Part shown: piece after piece, positions 53,649 through 62,600 of the stretch | Layout: the number at the start of each line of letters is the position of its first letter | How positions within the stretch are numbered: the first letter of the stretch is position 1 | Assembly (NCBI RefSeq): GCF_000142905.1 | Contig: NW_013657612.1 | Location: 6,159 to 70,158 of the forward strand | Length of the DNA: 64,000 bases | Reading direction: 5' to 3' | DNA from: Thecamonas trahens ATCC 50062 | Lineage: Eukaryota; Apusozoa; Apusomonadida; Apusomonadidae | The notes under the pieces: model-generated | The model's database searches: none | Told to the model about the DNA's origin: nothing | Seen by the model: only the letters and a program-made list of their open reading frames with translations | Made by a program: the position numbers and the translations under genes

Positions 53649-55028
53649 ATGACGGAGGCTAAGCCCGAGGCAGGCATTGGCGGGCGGGTGGTGGGACTGA
53701 GCGAGAGCACGGCGAGTATATGGACCGAGGCGGGGAGTGTGAGCTCGACGGGCGTGGGCGTGGGCGTGGGCGAGGACGGGCTCGTGGCGGGCAAGCAGGC
53801 AACGACGGAAAGACGGCGACGGCGACGGCGGCGCGGAGGCGGCGGTGGTGGCGGTGGCGGTGGCGGTGGTGGACGGCGGACAAGCAAGCGATGGCAAAGA
53901 CGGCGGCGGGCGAATTCGATCATTTCCGAGTGTTCGGACGGAGGAGTGGCGAGCCAGCAGACTCGGGCGGTGGATGCCGAGTTGGGGCATTTGCGGGCGT
54001 CGCGGGCACTGCAGAGGCGACGGATCTTGTGGCCGGTGGGCCCGACGGGCCGGCATGCGCGTGGGCGGTTTGCTGAGGTCAAGCTGCTGGCGACGGTTGA
54101 TCGGAGCGGTCGTCGACGGATACACGGCCGGGAGGAGTTTGATCGGCTGGAGGCTGTCGAGGCCGAGGTGGCGGCCATGGCAGAAGCGGAGGCGGCTGCG
54201 AAGTTGCAGGCGCAGGCCGAGACCGGCTCCGGGCTGGGACGGTGGTCGTTGTCGTCGTCGTTGTCAGGCTCAAGCTCAGGGCCGGAGCCGGGGTCAGAGT
54301 CGGAGCTGGGCTCAGGATCGGGCGAGGCGCGTCCGGCAATGCGGCGGAAGCGGATGCTGTTTACTTCGGTGAGAGCGCTGGTGGTGTGCCAGCAGTACGA
54401 GGACATAGCGTGGCTGGCTGGCGCGATTGAGGCCGGAGGCGAGAGTGAGCGACCTGTGCGGATCCAGACGATGGAGGCGCTGGCGCGGGCAAAGAACGTG
54501 CATGGGCGACTGCCGGCGTATCTGCGGTGGACGCGGCCGGCGCTGCGGTACGCAAACCGGCCGCGGCTGGCGCTCGACGATTACTGGGACGCGGTCGACG
54601 GCGATGACCTGACTGCAGCGCGGCGGTGGCCGGAGCTACTGCCGCATAAGCTGATGGCGGCATATTCGCGGCGGCGCGGCGGCGGGTCGCGGACCGAGTC
54701 TGCCTCTGACTCGGGTTCACCGGCGGGGATTCAGATCGGCGTCCCGGCACTGCGGACTGCGGCGTCGATGCGGTCGCTGCTGTCGTCGGCGTCGTCGTCA
54801 GACTCACTTTCGGACAGCCACACATCGTCGGCAGCGTCGCCGCCGCCACACATGCTCCGGTCGCGGTCGACATCGCCGCTACTCATGCCGTCGGACTCGT
54901 TCATCCACCCGATGGCTGTGTCGTGGTCGCGGACGGGTCCGTCGCTCTCGATCTCGCTCTCGGACATTGGCTGTTCAAGCGAGTCGTCGAGCGAGGGCGG
55001 CGCTGCGGCACGGGAGGCGTTACTTTAG
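53649..55028 (+). CDS. unknown low-complexity basic protein
   Basis: 459 residues from ATG 53649 (MTEAKPEAGIGG). The same frame is open upstream through the minisatellite, but that part is repeat translation and I exclude it. The protein has Val-Gly repeats, a run of eight Arg then thirteen Gly (about residues 55-75) and a middle part with more normal composition (RSGRRRIHGREEFDRLEA, helix rich in Ala/Glu). A conserved-looking core lies near residues 235-330 (LFTSVRALVVCQQYEDIAWL, YLRWTRPALRYANRPR, LDDYWDAVDGDDLTAARRW). A Ser-rich tail follows. No family is recognised. Its stop overlaps the end of RNF121 on the other strand by nine bases. Confidence 0.55.
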   Translation: MTEAKPEAGIGGRVVGLSESTASIWTEAGSVSSTGVGVGVGEDGLVAGKQATTERRRRRRRRGGGGGGGGGGGGGRRTSKRWQRRRRANSIISECSDGGVASQQTRAVDAELGHLRASRALQRRRILWPVGPTGRHARGRFAEVKLLATVDRSGRRRIHGREEFDRLEAVEAEVAAMAEAEAAAKLQAQAETGSGLGRWSLSSSLSGSSSGPEPGSESELGSGSGEARPAMRRKRMLFTSVRALVVCQQYEDIAWLAGAIEAGGESERPVRIQTMEALARAKNVHGRLPAYLRWTRPALRYANRPRLALDDYWDAVDGDDLTAARRWPELLPHKLMAAYSRRRGGGSRTESASDSGSPAGIQIGVPALRTAASMRSLLSSASSSDSLSDSHTSSAASPPPHMLRSRSTSPLLMPSDSFIHPMAVSWSRTGPSLSISLSDIGCSSESSSEGGAAAREALL

Positions 55029-55964
55029 ATCAAAGAGGTAGTAGATGACCTGAACTGTGAGGACGATGAGCGGGTTCCACACGACGAGGGCGCGGATGGC
55101 GGAGAGGAGATTGCCCCAGAAGATGGACTGCGACTCCCACGGGTTGCGGAACATGGCCTTGAGGTTGACCTTCTCGGTGCAGAACGGGCAGGTGTCCTTC
55201 TTGCCGATGATGGTCCAGCCGCGGATACAGAACTCGTGAAAGGCGTGCTTGCAGTCGAGCTCGCACACCTTTTCGGTCTCATCAAAGCGGTCGAGGCCGT
55301 CGCCACAGATGGCGCAGACGTCGGGATTGAAGCGGCGTGATGCGAGGCCGTCGTCCTTACCGGTCTTGATGCCCATGGAGACAGCCATGGACGAGGTGGC
55401 GAGCTCTGCCGCATCGCGAGAGAGAACGCCATAGTAAAGGCCATAGAAGAGCATGAGGGAGCCGTAGTAGGCGAGCGAGTGCGAGTCTGAGAGGAGGTGT
55501 GTGACGCCAAAGAACTCTGCCATGACGAGGATGTAGCCGATGACGCCGATGGCGTAGAAGAGGCGATAAAAGGCAGAGAACCATGTGTAGACGAGGCGAG
55601 GAGTGCGTTGATGGAGAGGCTTGCGCGATGCCTTGAAGCCGAGCCATGCGGTGACGACGGTAAAGGTGATCCAGACGACGAGCATGCGACCGTAGCCGTG
55701 ATAGAGCGAGAGGATGGCCGGGAAGAGCCAGAGACCCAGGAGAGAGACCATATGGTAGGAGCGGGCATGGCGCGACTTCCAGAGATGCAGACCGATCTGT
55801 GCCCCGATCATGGCGGCGACAAGGATGAAGAACATGGCAGAGTGCATGGACTCGTGGCCCGCATGGGTCACGGCCTCACGGGCCTCCTCCTCGCTCATGC
55901 CCTGCGCCACAGCCGCTGCTATGGCTGCCGTCATGTTGGTGCCCGGCGGCGGTGGGGTGGCCAT
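55020..55964 (-). CDS. RNF121: RNF121/RNF175-type multi-pass membrane RING protein
   Basis: 314 residues (human RNF121 has 327). ATG 55964 gives MATPPPPGTNM; the frame upstream is a Thr-coding GGT repeat and a gap. About five hydrophobic helices precede the RING: HSAMFFILVAAMIGAQIGLH, then SLLGLWLFPAILSLY, LVVWITFTVVTAWLGF, FYAIGVIGYILVM and LMLFYGLYYGVL. The RING-type finger (about 218-265) reads CAICGDG, CELDCKHAFHEFCIRGW and CPFC, with the family's HEFCIRGW..GKK.TCP core. NPWESQS and a last hydrophobic helix follow. In animals it is an ER/Golgi ubiquitin ligase in membrane-protein quality control. The stop codon overlaps that of the convergent gene. Confidence 0.93.
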   Translation of the reverse strand: MATPPPPGTNMTAAIAAAVAQGMSEEEAREAVTHAGHESMHSAMFFILVAAMIGAQIGLHLWKSRHARSYHMVSLLGLWLFPAILSLYHGYGRMLVVWITFTVVTAWLGFKASRKPLHQRTPRLVYTWFSAFYRLFYAIGVIGYILVMAEFFGVTHLLSDSHSLAYYGSLMLFYGLYYGVLSRDAAELATSSMAVSMGIKTGKDDGLASRRFNPDVCAICGDGLDRFDETEKVCELDCKHAFHEFCIRGWTIIGKKDTCPFCTEKVNLKAMFRNPWESQSIFWGNLLSAIRALVVWNPLIVLTVQVIYYLFDLK

Positions 55965-55971
55965 GGCGGTA

Positions 55972-56045
55972 GCGGTGGTGGTGGTGGTGGTGGTGGTGGT
56001 AGTAGTGGTGGTGGTGGTGTGTGTGGTGTGTGTGGTGTGTGATGG
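55972..56045 (+). repeat. GGT/GTGT simple repeat
   Basis: Nearly perfect GGT units (55974-56018), then GTGTGGT-type repeats, just upstream of the RNF121 start codon. Confidence 0.9.
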
Positions 56046-56237
56046 TGGTGCTGGTGGGGGCAGGGAAGGGGGTGGGGGTGGGGGTGGGAGGGGAGGGGTG
56101 CCGTCCGACGTGGCGGGTGGTGGGCGGGGAGGGAGTGGCGGTGGCTGGCGGCGAATGGCGCGGTGGCTGTGTTTGGGAGGGGGGGGTGGTGGTGGCAGTC
56201 GTGGTGAATGGCGCGAGTGGCTGTGTTGGGCGGGGGG

Positions 56238-56378
56238 NNNNNNNNNNNNNNNNNNNNNNNNNNNNNNNNNNNNNNNNNNNNNNNNNNNNNNNNNNNNNNN
56301 NNNNNNNNNNNNNNNNNNNNNNNNNNNNNNNNNNNNNNNNNNNNNNNNNNNNNNNNNNNNNNNNNNNNNNNNNNNNNN
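56238..56378. other. assembly gap (141 N)
   Basis: 141 N, a length that is not a standard placeholder and so may be an estimate from paired reads. It begins right after GCGGGGGG. Confidence 0.95.
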
Positions 56379-56420
56379 ACCCCATCGCCACGACACACCA
56401 CCGCACCCGACGAGCTCTCC

Positions 56421-58461
56421 ATGAGCGACGACTACAGCGACGAGTCTGGAGTGGTAGTATCGTTGGAGGACATTGTTGCCGGAGCCCTTGCCCGCCAAGA
56501 CGCCGCCTTTGCTGCCGAGCGTGCCCAGTGGGAGACGGCGCTCACCACGGCGCTCGGCCGCAACCTCCCGCACACCACCTCGGGCGAGCCCGACTGGGCT
56601 GCTCTCGCCTATCTCATCCCCGCACCACACCCCTTTCCCTCTCCACACACCACACCTCTCGCCACACATCCCGATCCCTCGCCGCATCCCGATCCCTCGC
56701 CGCATCCCGATCCCTCGCCGCATCCCGATCCCTCGCCGCATCCCGATCCCTCGCCGCATCCCGATCCCTCGCTGCATCCCGATCCCTCGCTGCATCCCGA
56801 TCCCTCGCCGCATCCCGCCCGCCCTCGCCCCGCACGCAGCGCCGCCACGAAAGAGAGCTACAAGCTGAGCTCCATCGTCAGTCGGCAGCCCGCTCGGCTG
56901 CCTCCCGCTCAGAGTCCACTCCTGCTCGATCACTTCCTGATCAGAGCGATGACACAAGTGCGCCTGGCCTCCATGATACACCCGAGCCTGGGAGACGAGG
57001 GCAGCATGTCCAGCCGCCATCACGCGCGTTGCCTCGACACGACTGTGCTCGGTGTGGAGAGGCGGCGGCTCAGGCGGCGGCCGACGGGTTCATCATCTCT
57101 CAGCTCGAGGCTGTGCTCGTCAAGCAGCGGGTCCGGTTCATGGCCCAGCACGATGCGCTCGTCTCTGACATGCTGTGGCTCAAGGCAGGCACTGACGCCG
57201 CCGATGCCAACGCCGGAGAACTGGCGCTGCCCGACGCCCAGCAGAGGGCCCTCGCCGCGCTGCACAACCAGATCGCCTTTCTTCGCTCGGCCAACGCCGA
57301 GCTCGAGGCCCAATCGAGCTCGCCCATGCGCAGTGCTTTCCTCAGCCGCACAGCCGCACTCCCCACAGCCTCGCCGTCATCACCCGCCGCCGTCGCGGCC
57401 GCCGCGCTCAAAGCCCAGGCCGAGTGGGCCGACGAGTGGGAGACCGAGCGCGGCCTCTATCTCGCCCACATCGACGAGCTCACCGCAGACAACCGCGATC
57501 TGCTTGCCGCCGTCTCGGAGCTCCAGTCAGCACTCAACATTGTCCACGACACTCCACCAAGCCCCCACGTTCGCCACACTCTCCGGCCCGAGCGCGCGCC
57601 GCCGTCGCCGCCGCTGCCGCCATCATCTCGCCGTCGTATGCTCCGCGGTTCCCGGCACAGACGCCGGACAAGCGGGTCTCGGCTCGCACTGCAGCCCTCG
57701 AGCGCAAGGTCGCCATCCTCCAGCGCTCGCTCGAGGATGCCCGCGCCGCCGCCGCCCACCAGATGACCGATCTCACCGCTGTCTACGAGGACTCGCTCGC
57801 CCTCCACAAGACGGCATCCGCCGCCGCCCTCGAGGCTGCCGACGACGCCGCAGCCGCCCACGAGCGAGAGGCCGCCCTTGAGGTCGAGGGTCTCCTCGCC
57901 CACATCAACACCCTCGAGGAGCAACTCGCCGAGGAGCGCGCACGCTCGCAGCGCTCTGCCGTCGCCGCAGACCCGCCTCCACAGCACTCTGCACACCCTC
58001 TGCCCGATCCGAGCCGCGTCCGCGAGATGATGATGCACCTCCGCGCCCGCGCCCGCGAGATCCGCCGTCTGCAGAACGCACTCGCCGCAGCACGGAGCGA
58101 CAAGGACTCGGCGCTTGCCGCCGCTGCCGCCAAGCATGACCGCATGCGCGCTGCTGCCGATGCCGAGGCAGCCGCATGGGCGGAAGCCCGCCAGGCCCTT
58201 CTCGCCGAGCTCGCCCTCGTCCGCGAGCGCGAGGCTCGCCTCAAGCGCGACCTCCGCGCCGCAGAAGACAAGCATCGTGAGCTCCTCACCTCGCCCGCCC
58301 GACTCACTCGCTCGCCCTCTATCGACATCCGCGCCACCGTCGAAAAGTTCTCCAAGCAAGCCGAGGAGTGGCGCTCCAAGTACCTCGAGCTGGCCCTCTC
58401 CATCGACCCCGCCGCCCTCTCCAGCCACGCCTCGATCTCGGCCTCAGCAACAACCGAGTAG
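56421..58461 (+). CDS. coiled-coil protein of unknown function (two frameshifts)
   Basis: About 680 residues if two missing bases are allowed (one within 56610-56830, one at 57562-57566). ATG 56421 opens with acidic MSDDYSDESGVVVSLEDIV and a helix (ARQDAAFAAERAQWETALTT). A Pro/Ser-rich 18-bp repeat region follows. The middle part is helical (IISQLEAVLVKQRVRFMAQH, LAALHNQIAFLRSANAELEA, YLAHIDELTADNRDLLAAVS). The C-terminal third is a long coiled coil (ALERKVAILQRSLEDARA, LLAHINTLEEQLAEERARS, MMMHLRARAREIRRLQNAL, RQALLAELALVREREARLKR). It looks like a cytoskeletal or centrosomal scaffold; no family is recognised. The three segments are in register only if one base is added at each break. Confidence 0.6.
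56610..56830 (+). other. frame break 1 in coiled-coil gene (in or near minisatellite)
   Basis: Upstream, the frame with DIVAGALARQDAAF is coding; downstream of the repeat the -1 frame (ERELQAELHRQSAAR) is coding. There is no GT dinucleotide between about 56610 and 56870 before the switch, so a canonical intron is excluded there. Confidence 0.55.
56667..56810 (+). repeat. 18-bp minisatellite, 8 copies
   Basis: Eight tandem copies of CATCCCGATCCCTCGCCG, two of them with T for C. It reads HPDPSP in one frame and SRSLAA in the next. Confidence 0.95.
57562..57566 (+). other. frame break 2 in coiled-coil gene (C5 run)
   Basis: The middle frame reads LNIVHDTPPSP and then drifts. The -1 frame is coding from ARAAVAAAAAIISPSYAPRF. 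A sixth C in GCCCCCACG joins them as PPSPPRSPHSPARARAAV. Confidence 0.65.
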
Positions 58462-58532
58462 CCCCCTCCACACCTACCATCCGGCGCCATCGCCACACCA
58501 TCAGTACCGTACTGATGATGTGTAGTACATCC

Positions 58533-58544
58533 CAAAAAATCTGG
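58533..58544 (+). promoter_or_regulatory. A-tract element CAAAAAATCTGG
   Basis: It lies 72 bases downstream of the coiled-coil gene stop and 83 bases upstream of the next possible ATG (58616). It is similar to the element upstream of RPL12. Confidence 0.35.
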
Positions 58545-58615
58545 CTCATGCCCTTCCCCGTCCGCCCGTCCCCGGCAACACTGCTCTCGCTCCGCCGCCT
58601 GCCTCTCCGCGACAC

Positions 58616-59671
58616 ATGCTCCCCACCAGAACACGACTCCCGCCGGTATGGGCTTCAGGCGACGCTGCCCTGACTCGCTCACAGCTAATCTGCACCCGCC
58701 ACTCGGGCAAGTGCTCATGCATGCATATCAATACTACCATCACCTCTCGGACAAGGTCAAACACTAGCCGTTCCCGCAATCCGTATCATACCGCCGTTCA
58801 GGCGCCAGACGGCCTCGACTCGCAAAATTTGAACAACGCTCAACTGCGGACCCTCGTGGCCACCATTCTCCAACCGACTCTCTCGCCGCCGTTTCGCGCT
58901 CATCTGGAAACTGGCGAGCTCGATGACGTTATCGACGACATAATGAGCCTTTGTGAGGTTGCGGCGGTGGCTGCGCATGATGGATGTGAGTTTCCGGATG
59001 ACGTCGTCAACGAGAGCAAGGCTATGGCGGCCGTCGCGGATCACCTCGCTTCCCTCGTCCTCGCCCGCCCCTTCAATCTCGCCTATCGCAAGGCGCTGAG
59101 AGTAGCCGGCGCTGGCAAGGAGAACAGCGCTCCTCCGGCCATGGTCTCGTCGCGCCGTTCGGCCAAGAACGTCTCGCTCGTGGGCCTCGCTCGCGACTCT
59201 TCCGCCCGCTCTGATCGCTCCGCCACCACCGCTGTTGCTGCGACTGCCGCCGCCGCTGCTGTGACCGGCTCGCTTGCGCCGCCATCGTGTACTCTCCGCG
59301 GCCTCCCGCACATTGTCAAGCCGCGAATCAAGCGGGATCGCCCGCGGGACATCGACTTGGACGAGACCAGCTACTACACTTGCCTGGAGAAGTTTGTCAC
59401 TCTCATGGCTGTCAGGAGGTTCGACAAAGCGTCCCACCCCGCGCTTCACGCACTCATCGCCGACCTCTTCCACTCGCACCTTTACGCCGCTCGCCACCAC
59501 GCCATCGTCGAAGACGGCGTAGCCCGGCTCAGGCTCGACGAGCGACCGGTCGCTGCCTCACGCCGCATCCGGCTCTCTGCCCACACCACCACCCGCGCAC
59601 TCGCTACCAAGCTCCCGTCGTCGCACGATCGCATGGCCGCGCTCCTCGCCGCCCAGGCCCGTCTCCGCTGA
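58616..59671 (+). CDS. unknown helical protein
   Basis: 351 residues from ATG 58616; the first 60 residues are Arg/Thr-rich and the true start could be further down or spliced. The convincing part runs from about residue 70: LNNAQLRTLVATILQPTLSP, then GELDDVIDDIMSLCEVAA, ESKAMAAVADHLASLVLARP, an Ala/Ser-rich linker, IDLDETSYYTCLEKFVTLMA, RFDKASHPALHALIADLFHS and a basic C-terminal end. This pattern suggests two small helical domains. No family is recognised. The stop TGA is 12 bases from the VWA8 stop on the other strand. Confidence 0.55.
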   Translation: MLPTRTRLPPVWASGDAALTRSQLICTRHSGKCSCMHINTTITSRTRSNTSRSRNPYHTAVQAPDGLDSQNLNNAQLRTLVATILQPTLSPPFRAHLETGELDDVIDDIMSLCEVAAVAAHDGCEFPDDVVNESKAMAAVADHLASLVLARPFNLAYRKALRVAGAGKENSAPPAMVSSRRSAKNVSLVGLARDSSARSDRSATTAVAATAAAAAVTGSLAPPSCTLRGLPHIVKPRIKRDRPRDIDLDETSYYTCLEKFVTLMAVRRFDKASHPALHALIADLFHSHLYAARHHAIVEDGVARLRLDERPVAASRRIRLSAHTTTRALATKLPSSHDRMAALLAAQARLR

Positions 59672-59683
59672 CCGCTGTCCGCG

Positions 59684-62600
59684 TTACACCACCGCCGCCA
59701 GGCAATCCTTGAACACCTTGGGCAGCCTCGCTGTGTCGAGCACCACAAAGGCCTTGGTCCGGTCCACCTCTTCCAGCAGCCGCTCGGCGTCGTCAGGCGA
59801 GGCGATGAACATGGCAAACACGTTGACGTCGGCTGCAGAGTTGAGGACCCGCGCAAGGACCCGCGAGGAGATACCGTACGCCGCCACGTTGGCGTCAGAC
59901 ACCACAAAGGTAAAGTGGTCATCGCCGTCACGCGCGCTCGCAAGCTCGATGCCCAGCGCTGCAGACGCGAGCGTGTTGTCGCCCGACATGGCAAACGACG
60001 CGTTCCAGTACATTGTCCGCACCACACTAAGCTTCTCGTCCAGCGTCGTCGGCGGCGCACCAAACGCCACCAGCGGAATGTGCGGCGACTCACCGTCGTG
60101 CCCAATCATGGCATACTCGTACTTGGCCTCAAAACCTGCAAACGCCTCCATCAACATCACCGCCGTCGCCACAAGCCGGTCCAGCCGCCGATCCGCCCCG
60201 TTAAAGTGGCCCATCGACGACGAGAGGTCCAGCACAAACACAAAGACCTTGGGCTTGGTCTGGAACAGGCCTGCCTCGTCCGCAACCCCGCGCCGCTTGT
60301 ACACCGCGGCCTCGCCGGCGACAGAGTCCACAAGCTTGGCCTCGTCGAGCTCGCCAAATACCTGGCCCTTGAGCCACACACGCTCCTTCTCCTTCGCCTC
60401 GGCGCCGGCGAGCACCACTCGCAGCTGCGCGATCTCACTCGCGACCGCAGAGTATAGGTCCGAGTACGCCGCCTCGTCAAACCCGACGTTGTTGGCCTCG
60501 TCTGGGACCTCCTTCGGCACCGCACCCGCTGCCGCTTCACGCGCGCTTGCCACCACACTCGCCACCTCTTCGTCGCTCATCTCAGCCAGGTTTGCCAGCG
60601 AGCCGCCGCGCGGGTGTGCGTTGCTACCGGTCCGCGCCTCGACCCGCGCACGGATCTTTGCCTCCAGCCCTGCACTTCCGCTTGCCTCTTCACCGCGGAT
60701 GTTGAACAGCATGTCCAGTAGCGGGGTCACCGAGCTGCCCGGTCCACCCGAGCTCGACGAGCCCGAACTCGACGAGCGCGACCCTCCGCCCGAACCGCCC
60801 GAACCACCGGAGCCACCAGAGCCACCGGAGCCGCCCGAGCCCTCTCCACCCGAGCCGCCGTCTCCAGCCCCGCCCTGACCGCCACCACCGCTTCCGCCCC
60901 GCTCTCCATTCCCGCCCCTACTGCCGCCCCCGCCGTCGTCGTCGAACCCGCCCGGCATCCCGCCAAAGTCGGCAGCCCGATCTGCTGCGGCCACACCCCG
61001 CACAAATCGCACAATCCGGACGTGGCCGTCGGCCTGGACCACCGCCACCAGATCGCCCTCGAGTGGCGCAACAGCCACTATACCCGCTAGTGCTGCTGAC
61101 GGCCGTGGGCCGCTAGCGCCACCGCCTCTACCGGCGCCCAGCGTCGAGAACCGCCGCTTCAGCCGCGTCTCCACCGTCAGTTGCGCCACCCGTCCCCGGG
61201 CCAGCTCGATCCACTCGAGCCCAAGCACGTCCGGCGTTGCTGACGCCACAAGCAGTGCTGGCCCACCGGCAGAGGAAGACCAGACCGGAGCGTACGCCCG
61301 CGACTCGCGGCTTGCCCGCGGCCGCGACAGCTCGTTCGCCTCGCTCCGCGGCCAGCCGACCATCCGGCGGCCGCCCACCACTGCAGCGTGGACCTGCGCG
61401 TCGCTGACGACCACCTCGCGCGAGGACGGCACGCCGCTGCACGCGCCGAACCACTTCCCATCGTCCAGCGGCGGACGAAGGCCACCGATGCCATTGTGGA
61501 AGACCCCCGGGTTGTACTGCATCTTGGCGCTTGTCCAAACCACCTTGCGCACCCCGACGAGTTGGCCGCGCGTCCCGATTTCGGCCTCCACCTTAGCTTC
61601 CCACCACATCCGGCGCTGCGAGTCGGCCGCACCGATGACCACCCGCACAGTTCCGGAGCCCGTCGTGGTGGCGGCCAAAAGCGCAAGCGCAGACAGGCTG
61701 CTGCCACCAGGCACCGCCAACCATGCCACACCTGCTGCACTCGTCGAAGAAGTCGAGAACCCGGCCGCAAGGCCTAGCACACTTCCGCCGTCCTCGTACA
61801 GCAGCACAAGACCACATGTACCCAGGAGCCCACCCCATAGCGTCAGTGTCGGCACGCGCTCGCGAGCTGGTGGCTTGACCGAGTACACCGTCACATCACC
61901 ACTTGCCAGCGCCACCGCCAGCACCAGCTCCCGACCGGCGTCCCACACCAGCGCCATGTCGCCAGACGGAGCGAGCGCGAGCGACGGGCTTCGCGCCCGG
62001 GACACCTCGCGCGAGTCATGGACCGCCTTGCCAAGGTCGATGCTGCGGACGACGAGGCCACCAGGAACAAGGGTATACACCACAAGCCGGAACGGCTCAT
62101 TTGTGAGAACCACAACAGTGCCGCGTCCGTCGCTCGCTCCATCGACGATGTGCGATGCGCCAGGCACACCGCTGTCGCCTCGCGCGTCGGCATCCAGCGG
62201 ATCGTACGGATCGACATACCAGTCGCAGAGCGCCTCGGCAAAGGCCGAGCCGCCGACGGTCGTTCGCCGGCGGGCAAGCGAGCGGCTTCCATCGCCGCCC
62301 ACCGTGCTGACTTTGAACGGCCTGTACCGGAACGACATCTGGGCCCGGGCCGCCGGGACCGGGCCGGCCACATGCTCCTCCACCGTACCCGACATGCTCA
62401 CCAGCAGGACCGGCGGCGGGAGTTCAACAACGCTGCCTGCGCCCGATGCCGAGCCCGGGTCGCCGTCGGCGTTGCGGGCGGCAAGGACTGAGTCGATGGG
62501 CACGCCCGAGCGGAAGAGCACCTCGACCACATTGTCCATCAGTAGCGGATCGGCAGCGTCAAAGGCAAGCACGTTGTCAAGCACCTCACCTACATCGTCG

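Larger units (their letters stand above)
55965..56420. promoter_or_regulatory. divergent promoter region with GGT repeat and gap
   Basis: The spacer between RNF121 (minus) and the coiled-coil gene (plus). It has GGT and GTGT repeats (55972-56045), G-rich DNA and the 141-base gap at 56238-56378. Nothing else is visible. Confidence 0.5.
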
